Positions 14,623 through 23,179 of a DNA stretch of 32,609 bases are shown one piece after another (positions within the stretch are counted from its first letter, which is position 1; each line of letters starts with the position of its first letter). This DNA is from JAMLIO01 sp031412575 (GTDB taxonomy: Bacteria > Bdellovibrionota > Bdellovibrionia > Bdellovibrionales > UBA1609). Below the pieces are notes generated by a model that ran no database searches, was not told where the DNA came from, and saw only the letters and a program-made list of their open reading frames with translations. Where the stretch lies: NCBI GenBank assembly GCA_031412575.1, contig JANODG010000186.1:1-32609 (forward strand). The letters run 5' to 3'. The position numbers and the translations under genes were made by a program.

Positions 14623-16488
14623 CTACTTTTTAGATTCCAAATCTTCCCAAAGTGCCATCAACCGATCCACTTCCGCTTGAGCTTTTGTCACCGCAGTGAT
14701 CTTTTGGTTCATCATGGATTTGTTTTCGAAATCTTCGAAAGTTTCTAAATCTTTATTCGCTTGAGCTAATAAACTCTCTGCACGTTCAATATCAGCATCA
14801 ATAGTTTCTAAAGCTTTTTTATCATTGTACGAAAGCTTGGGTTTGTTTTTAGAATCTGAAGACGCGTTGACCGCATTTGAATTTGTAAACTGACCAGAGG
14901 ATTGCGACCCCTTACCTGATCCATTCGACGACTGTTTTGACGACGTTGTAGATTCATCCGGCCCATTTCCAAACTTAGCTTTAAGCCACTGATCTAAATG
15001 CGCGTAAGTCGCCCAATGACCATCGCCTTCTAATATAAGATATGAATTACAAAGCTCTTCCATAAACTTACGATCATGGGACACAAGAAGGACTAAGCCT
15101 TCAAATTCATTCAGCGTATTTTCAATAACTTCAATGGTATCAATGTCTAAATCATTGGTTGGTTCATCCAAAATCAAAACATCTGCTGGATTTAAAAATA
15201 ACTTGGCAATTAAAAGTCTGGCTTGTTCACCACCTGATAATTGCTCGATACGTAAATTCATTTTCTCAGAAGAAAATAAAAATCGACTGGCATAGGAAGC
15301 CACATGCATGGACTTATCTTTGAAAATCACTTGGTCGCCACCTTCGCCCAAATATTGCATTAGGTTTAAGTCTTTCGGCAAAGTTTCTCTTTTTTGATCA
15401 AAGTAAACTATTCGTAGTTTTTCTGCCGTGTTGATGGTCCCCGACATTGCTTTTTCTGGATTTTGCAGCGTTTTTAAAAAAGAAGTTTTACCACTTCCGT
15501 TTTGTCCAATGATACCTAAACAAAATTTTGGACCTAAAACTAAATCCAATTCACGAACTAAAACTTTATCGTCGTAACCAACATTTAGTTTTTTAATTTC
15601 AATTAATTTTTTTGTTTTTCTTTGAGTCGAATCAATTTCAAGACGAGTTGATCTTTGACCTGAAAAGTTTCGACTTTTGACTTCACTCAATTGATCAATC
15701 AGCTGGTACGCGTCCTTCATTCGGGCAGAACTTTTTGTAGTTCGGGCTTTAACTCCAGCCCGAAGCCATTCAATTTCACGTTTAGCTTTATTTGATAGAG
15801 TTTTTTGCAATGTCATCTGTGCTTGAACATATTCTTCTTTTTTAAATAAAAAATCATAGTAAGGGGCATTGAATGATAAATACCCGCTGGAATAAAGCGG
15901 ATTAATTTCTATAGTTCTATTAGTAAGCGCATTTAAAAATACCCTATCATGGCTTACCAAAATAAATGCTTTCTCGAAATCTTTAAGCCACTCTTCAAGC
16001 CAAATAATTCCATCCCAGTCCATATGGTTGGTTGGCTCATCTAAAATGAATAAATCTGGGTCTTCAGCCATACATGTGGCAATCGCCAATCGCTTACGCC
16101 AACCGCCGGAAAGTTCAGAAATGGATTGCTCGGTATTTTCAAAACCAGAGATGGATAAGTTGATTGCCGCTTGAACTTCAGCTTCCATTTCGTCCATTTT
16201 ATATCGGGCTTTTAAATGGTGAACGATGTGTTCAGTCACTGTTTTTGTTTCATCAAATTCAGTCTTTTGCGGCAAGTAGGAAATATTTAAACTTTTACGA
16301 ACATTCACATCACCACGGTCTGCTTTTTCAATCCCAGCAATGATCTTAAGAAGTGTGGATTTACCAGCCCCATTCGGGCCAATCAACCCTACTTTTTCGC
16401 CGTCGAAAATACCCAAACTTAAATCTTCAAAAAGAAGTTTAGAGCCCATTGTGATTTGAATTTGATTTAAAGAAACTAAAGGTGTCAT
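14623..16488 (-). CDS. uup: ABC-F ATPase, Uup-like
   Basis: A 621-aa ABC-F protein with two ATPase domains and no membrane part. First Walker A G-P-N-G-A-G-K-S-T at 37-45, signature L-S-G-G-W-R-K-R, Walker B L-F-I-L-D-E-P-T-N-H-M-D; then the linker (Y-D-F-L-F-K-K-E to about 300), second Walker A G-Q-N-G-S-G-K-T-S, signature L-S-G-G-E-Q-A-R and Walker B L-I-L-D-E-P-T-N-D-L-D. A Ser/Gly/Asn-rich stretch (about 515-555) leads to a C-terminal coiled coil rich in A/E/K, as in Uup, which binds DNA or ribosomes. Family members act on the ribosome E site; Uup also affects precise excision of transposons. The Shine-Dalgarno is weak. It is divergent from the methyltransferase gene. Confidence 0.87.
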   Translation of the reverse strand: MTPLVSLNQIQITMGSKLLFEDLSLGIFDGEKVGLIGPNGAGKSTLLKIIAGIEKADRGDVNVRKSLNISYLPQKTEFDETKTVTEHIVHHLKARYKMDEMEAEVQAAINLSISGFENTEQSISELSGGWRKRLAIATCMAEDPDLFILDEPTNHMDWDGIIWLEEWLKDFEKAFILVSHDRVFLNALTNRTIEINPLYSSGYLSFNAPYYDFLFKKEEYVQAQMTLQKTLSNKAKREIEWLRAGVKARTTKSSARMKDAYQLIDQLSEVKSRNFSGQRSTRLEIDSTQRKTKKLIEIKKLNVGYDDKVLVRELDLVLGPKFCLGIIGQNGSGKTSFLKTLQNPEKAMSGTINTAEKLRIVYFDQKRETLPKDLNLMQYLGEGGDQVIFKDKSMHVASYASRFLFSSEKMNLRIEQLSGGEQARLLIAKLFLNPADVLILDEPTNDLDIDTIEVIENTLNEFEGLVLLVSHDRKFMEELCNSYLILEGDGHWATYAHLDQWLKAKFGNGPDESTTSSKQSSNGSGKGSQSSGQFTNSNAVNASSDSKNKPKLSYNDKKALETIDADIERAESLLAQANKDLETFEDFENKSMMNQKITAVTKAQAEVDRLMALWEDLESKK

Positions 16489-16638
16489 AAGATTTTTTAT
16501 ACACTAAAGTTAAGCTTAGTCATCCCTAGGATCTTATCCAGAATCAAGATCAAGAAAGCTTGCGACTAATTTCTTAACACATTGAAATTAAGTACAAAAT
16601 CTAAATAATCCATACTCTGCAGACCCAAAGGTTGTTAG

Positions 16639-17814
16639 ATGTATCATCTTATGGCCATACCTAATTTAGTTTTAAAAAGAAATTTGCGTAAAAGTTTGAT
16701 GCAAGGAAACCCTTGGATTTATAAAGATAATTTGGCCATACCTAAAGACGCCCAAAATGCGGGCCTTTGTAAACTTAAGGACCCAAAAAATGAATTTCTG
16801 GGGTGGGGTATTTTTTCTCCGCAGGGCCCACTGGCTTTTAGATTACTTTCATTGGATAAAAACCCGCCGAACCCAAAATACTATGAAGACTTACTTCAAA
16901 ATGCGTTGACCTTAAGGTCCTTAATTATAAATTTAGAAAACACCACCGCCTATCGCCTGATCAACGGCGAAGGTGATTTCATGCCTGGGCTAATTTGTGA
17001 TGTCTATAACTCAGTGGCCGTTATGCAGTTCGATGGTCAAAGTATGTACGATTTTTGGGATCAGGATTTTTTAGCAGATTGGATCTTAAAAAACACTCAA
17101 TGTAAAACCGTCTATTTTAAACCCAGACATGATTCTAAGTTAAAGCCGCAAATATGGGGTGAAGCTTTAACGACAAACATTATTCAGTGCAAAGAAAATG
17201 GAATTGAATTTTTAGTTGATGTTGTCGACGGCCAAAAAACTGGATTTTTTTTAGATCAACGAGAAAACCGAAATTACCTAGGCCAAATCGCAAAACAAAA
17301 AACGGTTTTAAATTTATTTAGTTACTCGGGTGGTTTTTCTGTCTATGCAGGAATGAATCACGCCAAATCAGTCACTAGTGTGGATATCGCCCAAGGGGCA
17401 CTCGATTTATCGCAAAAAATTTGGTCCTTAAATAAAATCCTTTGCGAGCACAAAATCGTTTGTGCCGATGTTTTCGAATACCTAAACCAGGATTCTCAAA
17501 AATTCGACATCGTCATTTGTGATCCACCTTCTTTAGCCAAATCAGAAAGCCAAAAAGAAATCGCGATGAATAAATACATCGAAACGTTTAGCCTAGCCGC
17601 CAAAAAAGTTAAAACAGGTGGACACTTGGTTTTAAGCTCGTGCTCAAGCCATATCAGCTTTAATGATTTCGAGATCATCGCTAATGAAGCCTTATCTAAA
17701 TCTAGAAAGCGTGGACAAACGTTACGATTCTCTGGCCAAGGTGCAGATCACCCTTATCCACAGGCTTGTCCACATTTAAGGTACTTAAAGTTTATTGATA
17801 TGGTCATTGTTTAG
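16639..17814 (+). CDS. RlmI-like class I SAM-dependent rRNA methyltransferase
   Basis: A 391-aa protein of the RlmI/YccW type (E. coli RlmI makes m5C in 23S rRNA). The N-terminal PUA-like domain (about 10-75) begins L-V-L-K-R-N-L-R-K-S-L-M-Q-G-N-P-W-I-Y. A central EEHEE-like part carries R-L-I-N-G-E-G-D-x-x-P-G-L-I-C-D-V-Y. The SAM domain has D-G-Q-K-T-G-F-F-L-D-Q-R-E-N-R, L-N-L-F-S-Y-S-G-G-F-S-V-Y-A (SAM motif I), V-D-I-A acid loop and D-P-P-S-L-A-K (motif IV). S-S-C-S-S-H and H-P-Y-P-Q-A-C-P-H-L-R-Y-L-K end the protein. AAAGG lies eight bases upstream of the ATG; a second in-frame ATG at 16651 is a possible start. The exact target base is not shown. Confidence 0.87.
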   Translation: MYHLMAIPNLVLKRNLRKSLMQGNPWIYKDNLAIPKDAQNAGLCKLKDPKNEFLGWGIFSPQGPLAFRLLSLDKNPPNPKYYEDLLQNALTLRSLIINLENTTAYRLINGEGDFMPGLICDVYNSVAVMQFDGQSMYDFWDQDFLADWILKNTQCKTVYFKPRHDSKLKPQIWGEALTTNIIQCKENGIEFLVDVVDGQKTGFFLDQRENRNYLGQIAKQKTVLNLFSYSGGFSVYAGMNHAKSVTSVDIAQGALDLSQKIWSLNKILCEHKIVCADVFEYLNQDSQKFDIVICDPPSLAKSESQKEIAMNKYIETFSLAAKKVKTGGHLVLSSCSSHISFNDFEIIANEALSKSRKRGQTLRFSGQGADHPYPQACPHLRYLKFIDMVIV

Positions 17815-17974
17815 TTTATTTAGTTTTCAATAACCTTATATAAATGACAAAAAAAATGACAAAAAAAAACATCCAAGAAAGCTTTTAAAAACTTAATTCT
17901 ACAATTCAGTTCAATAATGCAAACAACCCATTATCAATTTTGTGGACTTCATAAAGAATCTGCCTCAATTTTAA

Positions 17975-18340
17975 ATGATGGATATATTAATAATATCGTT
18001 AATCGTAATCATCGCTATTCAGCATATTTTATTTCTTATTCTAGAAATGTTTTTCTGGACAAAGCCCATCGGTTTAAAAGTTTTTCGTCAATCTTTAGAA
18101 AAAGCTAGAGCTTCCGAAACCCTTGCCGCTAACCAAGGTCTTTATAATGGATTTTTATCAGCTGGCTTACTCTGGAGCCTTTTTCACCCTTCTGGTGATG
18201 TTAGCGCTCAACTTCAATATTTTTTTCTTAGTTGTGTAATCATCGCTGGAATCTTTGGCGCACTCACCGTCAACAAAAGAATTTTTTGGATTCAAGGCTT
18301 ACCTTCGATGTTGTGTCTAATTCTTTTAATTTTTAACTAA
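17975..18340 (+). CDS. DUF1304 family membrane protein
   Basis: A 121-aa integral membrane protein with four hydrophobic segments (about 4-27, 57-72, 80-98, 101-120). E-M-F-F-W-T-K-P at 24-31, L-A-A-N-Q-G-L-Y-N-G-F-L-S-A-G-L-L at about 51-67 and G-A-L-T-V-N-K-R are the conserved blocks of DUF1304. The function of the family is unknown. It begins with two tandem ATG codons (17975 and 17978), and no clear ribosome site is visible. The secreted propeller-like gene starts 25 bases after its stop, so they may form a pair. Confidence 0.85.
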   Translation: MMDILIISLIVIIAIQHILFLILEMFFWTKPIGLKVFRQSLEKARASETLAANQGLYNGFLSAGLLWSLFHPSGDVSAQLQYFFLSCVIIAGIFGALTVNKRIFWIQGLPSMLCLILLIFN

Positions 18341-18365
18341 ACATTTTTGATCGGGAATTAAAGTT

Positions 18366-19418
18366 ATGAATTTAGGTTTTAGAGCATATAAAATTTTGTT
18401 CTTATTTTTTTCTTCAAGTCTTATTATTTATCCTCAAATCACATTTGGCGCCAAATCGATCACCAAAGGAAATAAAATGGAACTTTCTTTAAAGAAATTT
18501 GTAATGGCACGCTATGATAAAAAATCAAACCAATTTAATGTTGAGCATTTAACGCCAGCAATTGCACCTAATGATTATTTTAAAGATGTTGAACTTTCGC
18601 CCAAGGGTCAGATTTATTTTATTACTGGAAAAGGTATATTTAAGTTGTCGCACGACAACTTAAAATCTGAACAAATATCTAATTTCATAGGAAATGACCT
18701 ATATATCGATCCCAACGAACAATTTTACTCCACGACTGTGAATGGACTTTTTAAGTCTAAAGACCTTGGAAAAACTTTTGAACCTAAAACCATCTCCGGT
18801 TTTAAAGATTCGATCATTAAAAGTGTTGTCATTGATCCTAAAGGAACTCAATACTTCGCCACCGAATCAGGTTTACTGATTTCTGATGACAAAGGAAAAA
18901 GTTTTAAAAACTATTTGATCGAAAATGAAAATCCAGCCAGTAACAAAAATCATTTCTACAAATGTTTTTTAAGCAAAAAAGGTGATCTAGCATGCACCAC
19001 TTGGTTCGGCGTTTTAATTTTTAACCCCAAAGATAAAACTTTCCGCAAAACAAAATTAGAATTTGCTGCGCAAACCGAAATCGCATTTGATTCCCAAGGT
19101 CGGCTTTATGGTGTCGACGGCCCATCAAACTCAATCATACGATCTGACGAAAAACTTGAAAACTTCAAGGTCTACAAAGAAGAATGGGGTTTAGAAAATC
19201 TAATTATATCTAATTTACTTGTTGATTCGAAAGATCAGATTTTTGCTTTTAGTTATAATGGACTTTATCTTAAATCACCAAACACTAAAAAGTTTGAAAA
19301 TTTGAACTTTGCAGTCCAACCTAAGCAGCTTTTCCCCAATATTAAATTAATAGAACACCCTTCTGGCGAACTTTTTCTTTTTTCCTGGATTCATCCTGCC
19401 AGTGATTTACCGGATTAA
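18366..19418 (+). CDS. Exported beta-propeller-like repeat protein
   Basis: A 350-aa protein with an N-terminal signal peptide (about 1-29, ending F-G-A). The mature part holds at least six similar blades of about 45 residues: each has G-x-[IL/F]-Y-[FS]-x-T-x-x-G-[LI]-[FL/I]-[KI]-S-x-D-x-G-K-x-F or a decayed form (for example Y-S-T-T-V-N-G-L-F-K-S-K-D-L-G-K-T-F and Y-F-A-T-E-S-G-L-L-I-S-D-D-K-G-K-S-F). The S-x-D-x-G-x-x-F element is the Asp-box of BNR/YCF48-like propellers. Binding rather than catalysis is likely, because no glycosidase active-site pattern is visible. The Shine-Dalgarno is weak. The stop is followed by a 215-base leader of the helicase gene. Confidence 0.7.
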   Translation: MNLGFRAYKILFLFFSSSLIIYPQITFGAKSITKGNKMELSLKKFVMARYDKKSNQFNVEHLTPAIAPNDYFKDVELSPKGQIYFITGKGIFKLSHDNLKSEQISNFIGNDLYIDPNEQFYSTTVNGLFKSKDLGKTFEPKTISGFKDSIIKSVVIDPKGTQYFATESGLLISDDKGKSFKNYLIENENPASNKNHFYKCFLSKKGDLACTTWFGVLIFNPKDKTFRKTKLEFAAQTEIAFDSQGRLYGVDGPSNSIIRSDEKLENFKVYKEEWGLENLIISNLLVDSKDQIFAFSYNGLYLKSPNTKKFENLNFAVQPKQLFPNIKLIEHPSGELFLFSWIHPASDLPD

Positions 19419-19633
19419 GTTGGATCTGAATTTTAGGGATCGCTATTTTTGTAGAGAATCTAGACACGCCTGAATAAAACCACCCATTTAATCTACCTGT
19501 TGACTTCTCGCACAAGCGACTGCTAAGACCTTAAACATCGTCGAGAATGGCAACCTAGCTAATAGCTCATTTGGCTTTTTTTCTGCGATCAAACGGCTCA
19601 ATAACGAGTTCGCACAAAAAAAGGAAGTACCGA

Positions 19634-21589
19634 ATGAAGTCTTTTCAAGACATGTCTTTACCTATTGAATTAGAGAAAGCCCTAAAAAGCTTAAGTTTTA
19701 CAACCCCCACTGAAATTCAGGCTGCAACTATACCGATCGCCGCAACTGGCGCAGATCTTATAGCGTGTGCCGAAACAGGTTCAGGTAAAACGGCGGCTTA
19801 TGCTATCCCTACTATTGTTAGTCTTTTAGCAGATAAAACAAAATATGCCTTAGTGTTAGCCCCAACACGTGAACTTGCTCAACAGATCGCTGATGTTTAC
19901 AGGGATTTAACAAAATTCAGTGATGGCTTAAGTGTAACTGCTTTAATCGGTGGAGCCGACATTCAAACTCAGTTTAGAAGCTTAAGAAAAAACCCACGTA
20001 TTTTAGTAGCAACACCTGGTCGTTTGACGGATCACTTGCACAGAAAGAGTGTTAACCTAACTACAACTTCTATCTTAGTTTTAGATGAAGGCGATAGAAT
20101 GTTAGATATGGGGTTTGCGCCTCAGTTAGATGAAATTTTAAAGTTCTTACCTAAAAAAAGACAGACTTCACTTTTCACGGCAACACTACCAGAAAAAGTT
20201 CGTAAACTTGCTGAAAAATATTTATCAAATCCAGAACAAGTTAACGTAGGCCGTATATCTTTACCTGTGGCGACGATCAGCCAAAGTATCATTGAAGTGA
20301 CTGGCAAAGAAAAAGAAGACCGTTTAGTTGATGAATTAAATAAACGCGAAGGTTCAGTGATTGTTTTTGCTAAAACAAAAATTAAAACTGATAAACTTGC
20401 AAGAGTTCTTAAAGATTATGGTTTTGCTGTTGATTTAATTCACGGAGATCGTAGCCAAGGTCAACGTAACAAAGCGATTGCTAACTTTAGAAATGGAAAA
20501 AGCAGAATTCTAGTAGCTACAGATGTTGCGGCTCGTGGAATTGATATTCCTCAAGTGGCACATGTTATTAATTTTGATTTACCGATGATGCTTGAAGATT
20601 ATGTTCACCGTATTGGTCGTACTGCAAGAAACGGAGCTTCTGGGGAAGCAGTTAGTTTTGTAACTCCTGACGAATCAAGACATTGGAACATGATTGCTAA
20701 GAAATATAGAATTGTTGGCGTTGAGTTAAAAAATAAATCTGTTCGCGGTGGCGGACGTGATTTTGGTGACGAACGTAGAAGTCGTGGTCCAAGAAGTGGT
20801 GGCGGTGGAAGAAGTGACCGTAGATCATCATTTGGTGGAAGATCTGGTGAAGGTTCTTCAGAAAGAAGCGGCGGCGAATTTAGATCAGAAAAACGCCAGG
20901 GTTTTAGAACTGCTGATTCGGCTGATCGAAGTGATGATAGACGTGATTTTAGAAGAAATGACCGTGGCGAAGGATTTAAATCTGAAAGTTCTTCTGAGGG
21001 CGGTCCATTTGCTTCATTTAAGAAAAAGCCATTTGAAAGAAGAAGCGAAGACGGTGGATCATTTAGAAAATTTGATAAACCAAAATTCGAAGGTGAAAGA
21101 TCTGAGCGTCCTAAGTCGGATCGTCAATTTGATCGCCCTAAGTTTGATAAACCAAAGTTTGACCGTCCTAAGTTTGAAGACGGAGAAGGTGAATCTTCTG
21201 AAAGAAAATTCGCAAAAAGACCAAGATCTTCTGAAGGTTTTAAATCAGAGGGTAAAAAAGAATGGGGCTTTGGCGAAAAAAGAGAATTCAAAAAAGATGA
21301 CTCTAAACCTTTTGGCCGTAAACCATTTGCTGGAAAGAAATTTGGATCTGACAGATCTGAAGATAAAAGCTTTGGCGAAAAGAAATTCGGTGAGAAAAAA
21401 TTTGGATCATCAGCTTTTGGTGAAAAAAGATTTGGATCAGCTGAAGGTGAAGCAGGAAGCAAACGCTACAGCTCAAAAAAAGCTGGCGAAAAGAAATTCG
21501 GTGGGTTTAAAAAATCTAGCGGTTCATTCGCTGGTGGTGCAAAACGCTCTGACCGTGGTGGATCGAAGACGTTTTCTAAATCGTTTTAA
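19634..21589 (+). CDS. RhlE-like DEAD-box RNA helicase with long disordered tail
   Basis: A 651-aa ATP-dependent RNA helicase. The start at 19634 has AAGGAAG (19621-19627) six bases upstream and gives the usual Q-motif start; the frame is open further upstream but lacks support. Core motifs: P-T-E-I-Q (25-29), A-E-T-G-S-G-K-T (46-53), P-T-R-E-L-A (77-82), T-P-G-R (127-130), V-L-D-E-G-D-R-M-L-D (149-158), T-A-T (182-184) and H-R-I-G-R-T-A-R (325-332). Motif II reads DEGD rather than DEAD, and motif III TAT rather than SAT. Residues 370-651 are low-complexity, rich in R/S/G, then in repeats built on F-[DE]-[RK]-P-K-F and F-G-E-K-[KR]-F. Such tails bind RNA and favour condensates. A role in cold adaptation or ribosome assembly is the family expectation. 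Confidence 0.9.
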   Translation: MKSFQDMSLPIELEKALKSLSFTTPTEIQAATIPIAATGADLIACAETGSGKTAAYAIPTIVSLLADKTKYALVLAPTRELAQQIADVYRDLTKFSDGLSVTALIGGADIQTQFRSLRKNPRILVATPGRLTDHLHRKSVNLTTTSILVLDEGDRMLDMGFAPQLDEILKFLPKKRQTSLFTATLPEKVRKLAEKYLSNPEQVNVGRISLPVATISQSIIEVTGKEKEDRLVDELNKREGSVIVFAKTKIKTDKLARVLKDYGFAVDLIHGDRSQGQRNKAIANFRNGKSRILVATDVAARGIDIPQVAHVINFDLPMMLEDYVHRIGRTARNGASGEAVSFVTPDESRHWNMIAKKYRIVGVELKNKSVRGGGRDFGDERRSRGPRSGGGGRSDRRSSFGGRSGEGSSERSGGEFRSEKRQGFRTADSADRSDDRRDFRRNDRGEGFKSESSSEGGPFASFKKKPFERRSEDGGSFRKFDKPKFEGERSERPKSDRQFDRPKFDKPKFDRPKFEDGEGESSERKFAKRPRSSEGFKSEGKKEWGFGEKREFKKDDSKPFGRKPFAGKKFGSDRSEDKSFGEKKFGEKKFGSSAFGEKRFGSAEGEAGSKRYSSKKAGEKKFGGFKKSSGSFAGGAKRSDRGGSKTFSKSF

Positions 21590-21613
21590 ATAAAAAACTA
21601 TTTTAGTAAAAAC

Positions 21614-21646
21614 AAAAAGGCCATTTCGAAAGAATGGCCTTTTTTT
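21614..21646 (+). terminator. Intrinsic terminator after the helicase gene
   Basis: GGCCATT, loop TCGAAAG, AATGGCC, flanked by A5 before and T7 after, forms a stable stem with a T-run. The symmetric A- and T-runs would let it also stop the convergent TPR transcript. Confidence 0.85.
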
Positions 21647-21752
21647 GTTGGTGCTTTTTGTTAAAACCGAATTAGGAATACTGCTATAATTTGTGTAAGA
21701 AAATATTTAATAAAACAGCTTAGATGCAGCTTCTTTTATGCTTTTGATCTGA

Positions 21753-22853
21753 TTAATAGTCGTCTTCATATTGATTAAGACCATAAGAATCGCCGCTATA
21801 GACTTCATCAAATGATGAAGTCTCCGCAACTGAAACACCATTCATTTTATTCGATAAATTCTTAAGCCACTTCTCTAGCAATCGGTAAAATCTGTTGCTT
21901 GGATTAGAATCTAGTAATTCTTTAAGTACATCTTCAGCTTCATCCAATTGTTTAAGGCCCATGTAAGCTAATACAGTGTAATATTGAATTAGGTTTTTAT
22001 CAGATTTAATATCTACGTAAGTTAAGTAATTTAAAGCTTCTTGATACTTTTCAATCGACTTTTGCCCCAATAACGATCTGACATAATAGATCTGGTTGCG
22101 ATAACCTACTTGACCATGTTCAAACATAAGCTTTCTTAAATATGTTTCTGCTTTTGCAAATAGGTTTAATTTATAAGATCTACTACCCCCCATATTCGTA
22201 TTGATGGAACTTGCCATTTTTACATGAGCTTCTGCACCTAATTTTAATAAAGACGTGTTGTCAGGATTTTCGGACAACTTCAATTCTGATAAACTTATTG
22301 CTCTACTGTATTCGCGAAGCTTAATATTTGTTCGGATACGCTCGATTGCGTATGTTAAATTATCCGGATAATCAGTATTTAACATAAAGATAAATGTAAA
22401 TGCCTTCTCATAATCTTTTAAATCAAAATAAGCTAAATAAATTTTAAACAATACAGATTCTTTTGAACTTACTAAAGTTCTTAAACGTAAAGCAATTTCT
22501 AATCGACGAGTTCTTAATTGCAGATTTCTATTTCTAGAATCTATCAACCCTGATGTGTACCAATAAACATTCAAGAGATTCACGTCATCGGGTGAAGCCG
22601 CAATGGCTTTTTCTAATTCAACAAGTTCTGCTTTAATTTCTTGAGTTTTTAATCTAATAAAATCTGTTCTTCTAAAATAAGGTGTAAGATAAGAATTTCG
22701 AAGTTCGGCTTCTGAAGGTTGATTAGAAGTCAGAAAAAATGAACACAAATTTGGATCAATGTTCGCATGTGATAAAACAGGAATCGTAAAAGTAATTCCA
22801 AATGCGAAAAGATTTAGAATAAATATTTTGATGTACGAATTTACTAAATACAT
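21753..22853 (-). CDS. Exported TPR-repeat protein
   Basis: A 366-aa protein with an N-terminal hydrophobic leader (about 1-31, ending S-H-A). The mature region is all-helical with TPR-type periodicity: L-A-Y-F-D-L-K-D-Y-E-K-A-F (about 145-157), K-L-R-E-Y-S-R-A-I-S-L-S-E-L-K-L-S-E-N-P-D-N, Y-L-R-K-L-M-F-E-H and A-Y-M-G-L-K-Q-L-D-E-A-E-D-V-L-K-E-L-L-D-S-N-P-S. A short acidic tail (D-E-V-Y-S-G-D-S, ending Y-E-D-D-Y) follows. TPRs bind partner proteins; the partner is unknown. On the minus strand AGAGGGG precedes the ATG. The gene is alone, between the helicase terminator and the GC-rich repeat patch. Confidence 0.78.
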   Translation of the reverse strand: MYLVNSYIKIFILNLFAFGITFTIPVLSHANIDPNLCSFFLTSNQPSEAELRNSYLTPYFRRTDFIRLKTQEIKAELVELEKAIAASPDDVNLLNVYWYTSGLIDSRNRNLQLRTRRLEIALRLRTLVSSKESVLFKIYLAYFDLKDYEKAFTFIFMLNTDYPDNLTYAIERIRTNIKLREYSRAISLSELKLSENPDNTSLLKLGAEAHVKMASSINTNMGGSRSYKLNLFAKAETYLRKLMFEHGQVGYRNQIYYVRSLLGQKSIEKYQEALNYLTYVDIKSDKNLIQYYTVLAYMGLKQLDEAEDVLKELLDSNPSNRFYRLLEKWLKNLSNKMNGVSVAETSSFDEVYSGDSYGLNQYEDDY

Positions 22854-23178
22854 AATGAACCCCTCTACTAAAAAACCCCTGTTTATTTTTTGCCCTAATG
22901 TTCAGATACTCTTAACTGCTAGATGTATGCCATAGGAGTTAATGCTAAATTATTAAAATTGCTAGGTTTTTTAAACATTTGTCTGTCTAAGTGACGATTC
23001 TAAGGTCATTTTTTGTCAATTCTGCCCGCCCCTTTGGGTGGGGCTTGCTGTCTAGGTCACTCGCCGCCTGACAAGGGGCTTCGTTCAGTCCGCTTCGCTG
23101 GGACTTCCGTGCGCACCCTCGGCGGCTCGCTGGAACTTTTCCTACTGCATGGGGCGGAACTTTTCCCACTGCGTGGGG
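22854..23178. other. Intergenic region with GC-rich patch
   Basis: No gene is supported here. The left part, to about 23020, is AT-rich and would hold the TPR gene promoter (minus strand). From about 23021 to the lipoprotein stop the sequence turns abruptly GC-rich: an imperfect hairpin at 23024-23044 (C-rich arm, loop CTTT, G-rich arm), short inverted AGTCC/GGACT around 23088-23105, and two tandem copies of a 24-base unit at 23132-23179. The small reading frames in both directions lack ribosome sites and family resemblance. Confidence 0.6.
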
Positions 23179-23179
23179 C
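23132..23179. repeat. Two tandem 24-base repeats with internal dyads
   Basis: Copies at 23132-23155 and 23156-23179 are directly adjacent and identical apart from two bases. Each starts GGAACTTTTCC and ends GGGGC. Within the copy at 23156, CCCAC-TGC-GTGGG forms a perfect stem; GGAA-CTT-TTCC is a second small dyad in both. The last base of the array is the first base of the CTA that encodes the TAG stop of the lipoprotein gene (minus strand). Confidence 0.75.

Noticed and set aside
17844..17888. A 14-codon frame (M-T-K-K-M-T-K-K-N-I-Q-E-S-F) before the DUF1304 gene.
   Set aside because: It comes from a tandem ATGACAAAAAAA repeat; no ribosome site and no attenuator hairpin is visible, so it is not called a leader peptide.
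20748..21593. A 281-codon reading frame overlapping the helicase tail in another frame.
   Set aside because: It is a by-product of the low-complexity R/G/K/F-rich repeats, with Leu/Val/Asn/Lys-biased content and no ribosome site; the helicase frame carries the conserved core.
23132..23179. Possible CRISPR array.
   Set aside because: Only two units, directly adjacent without spacers, and no cas genes nearby.
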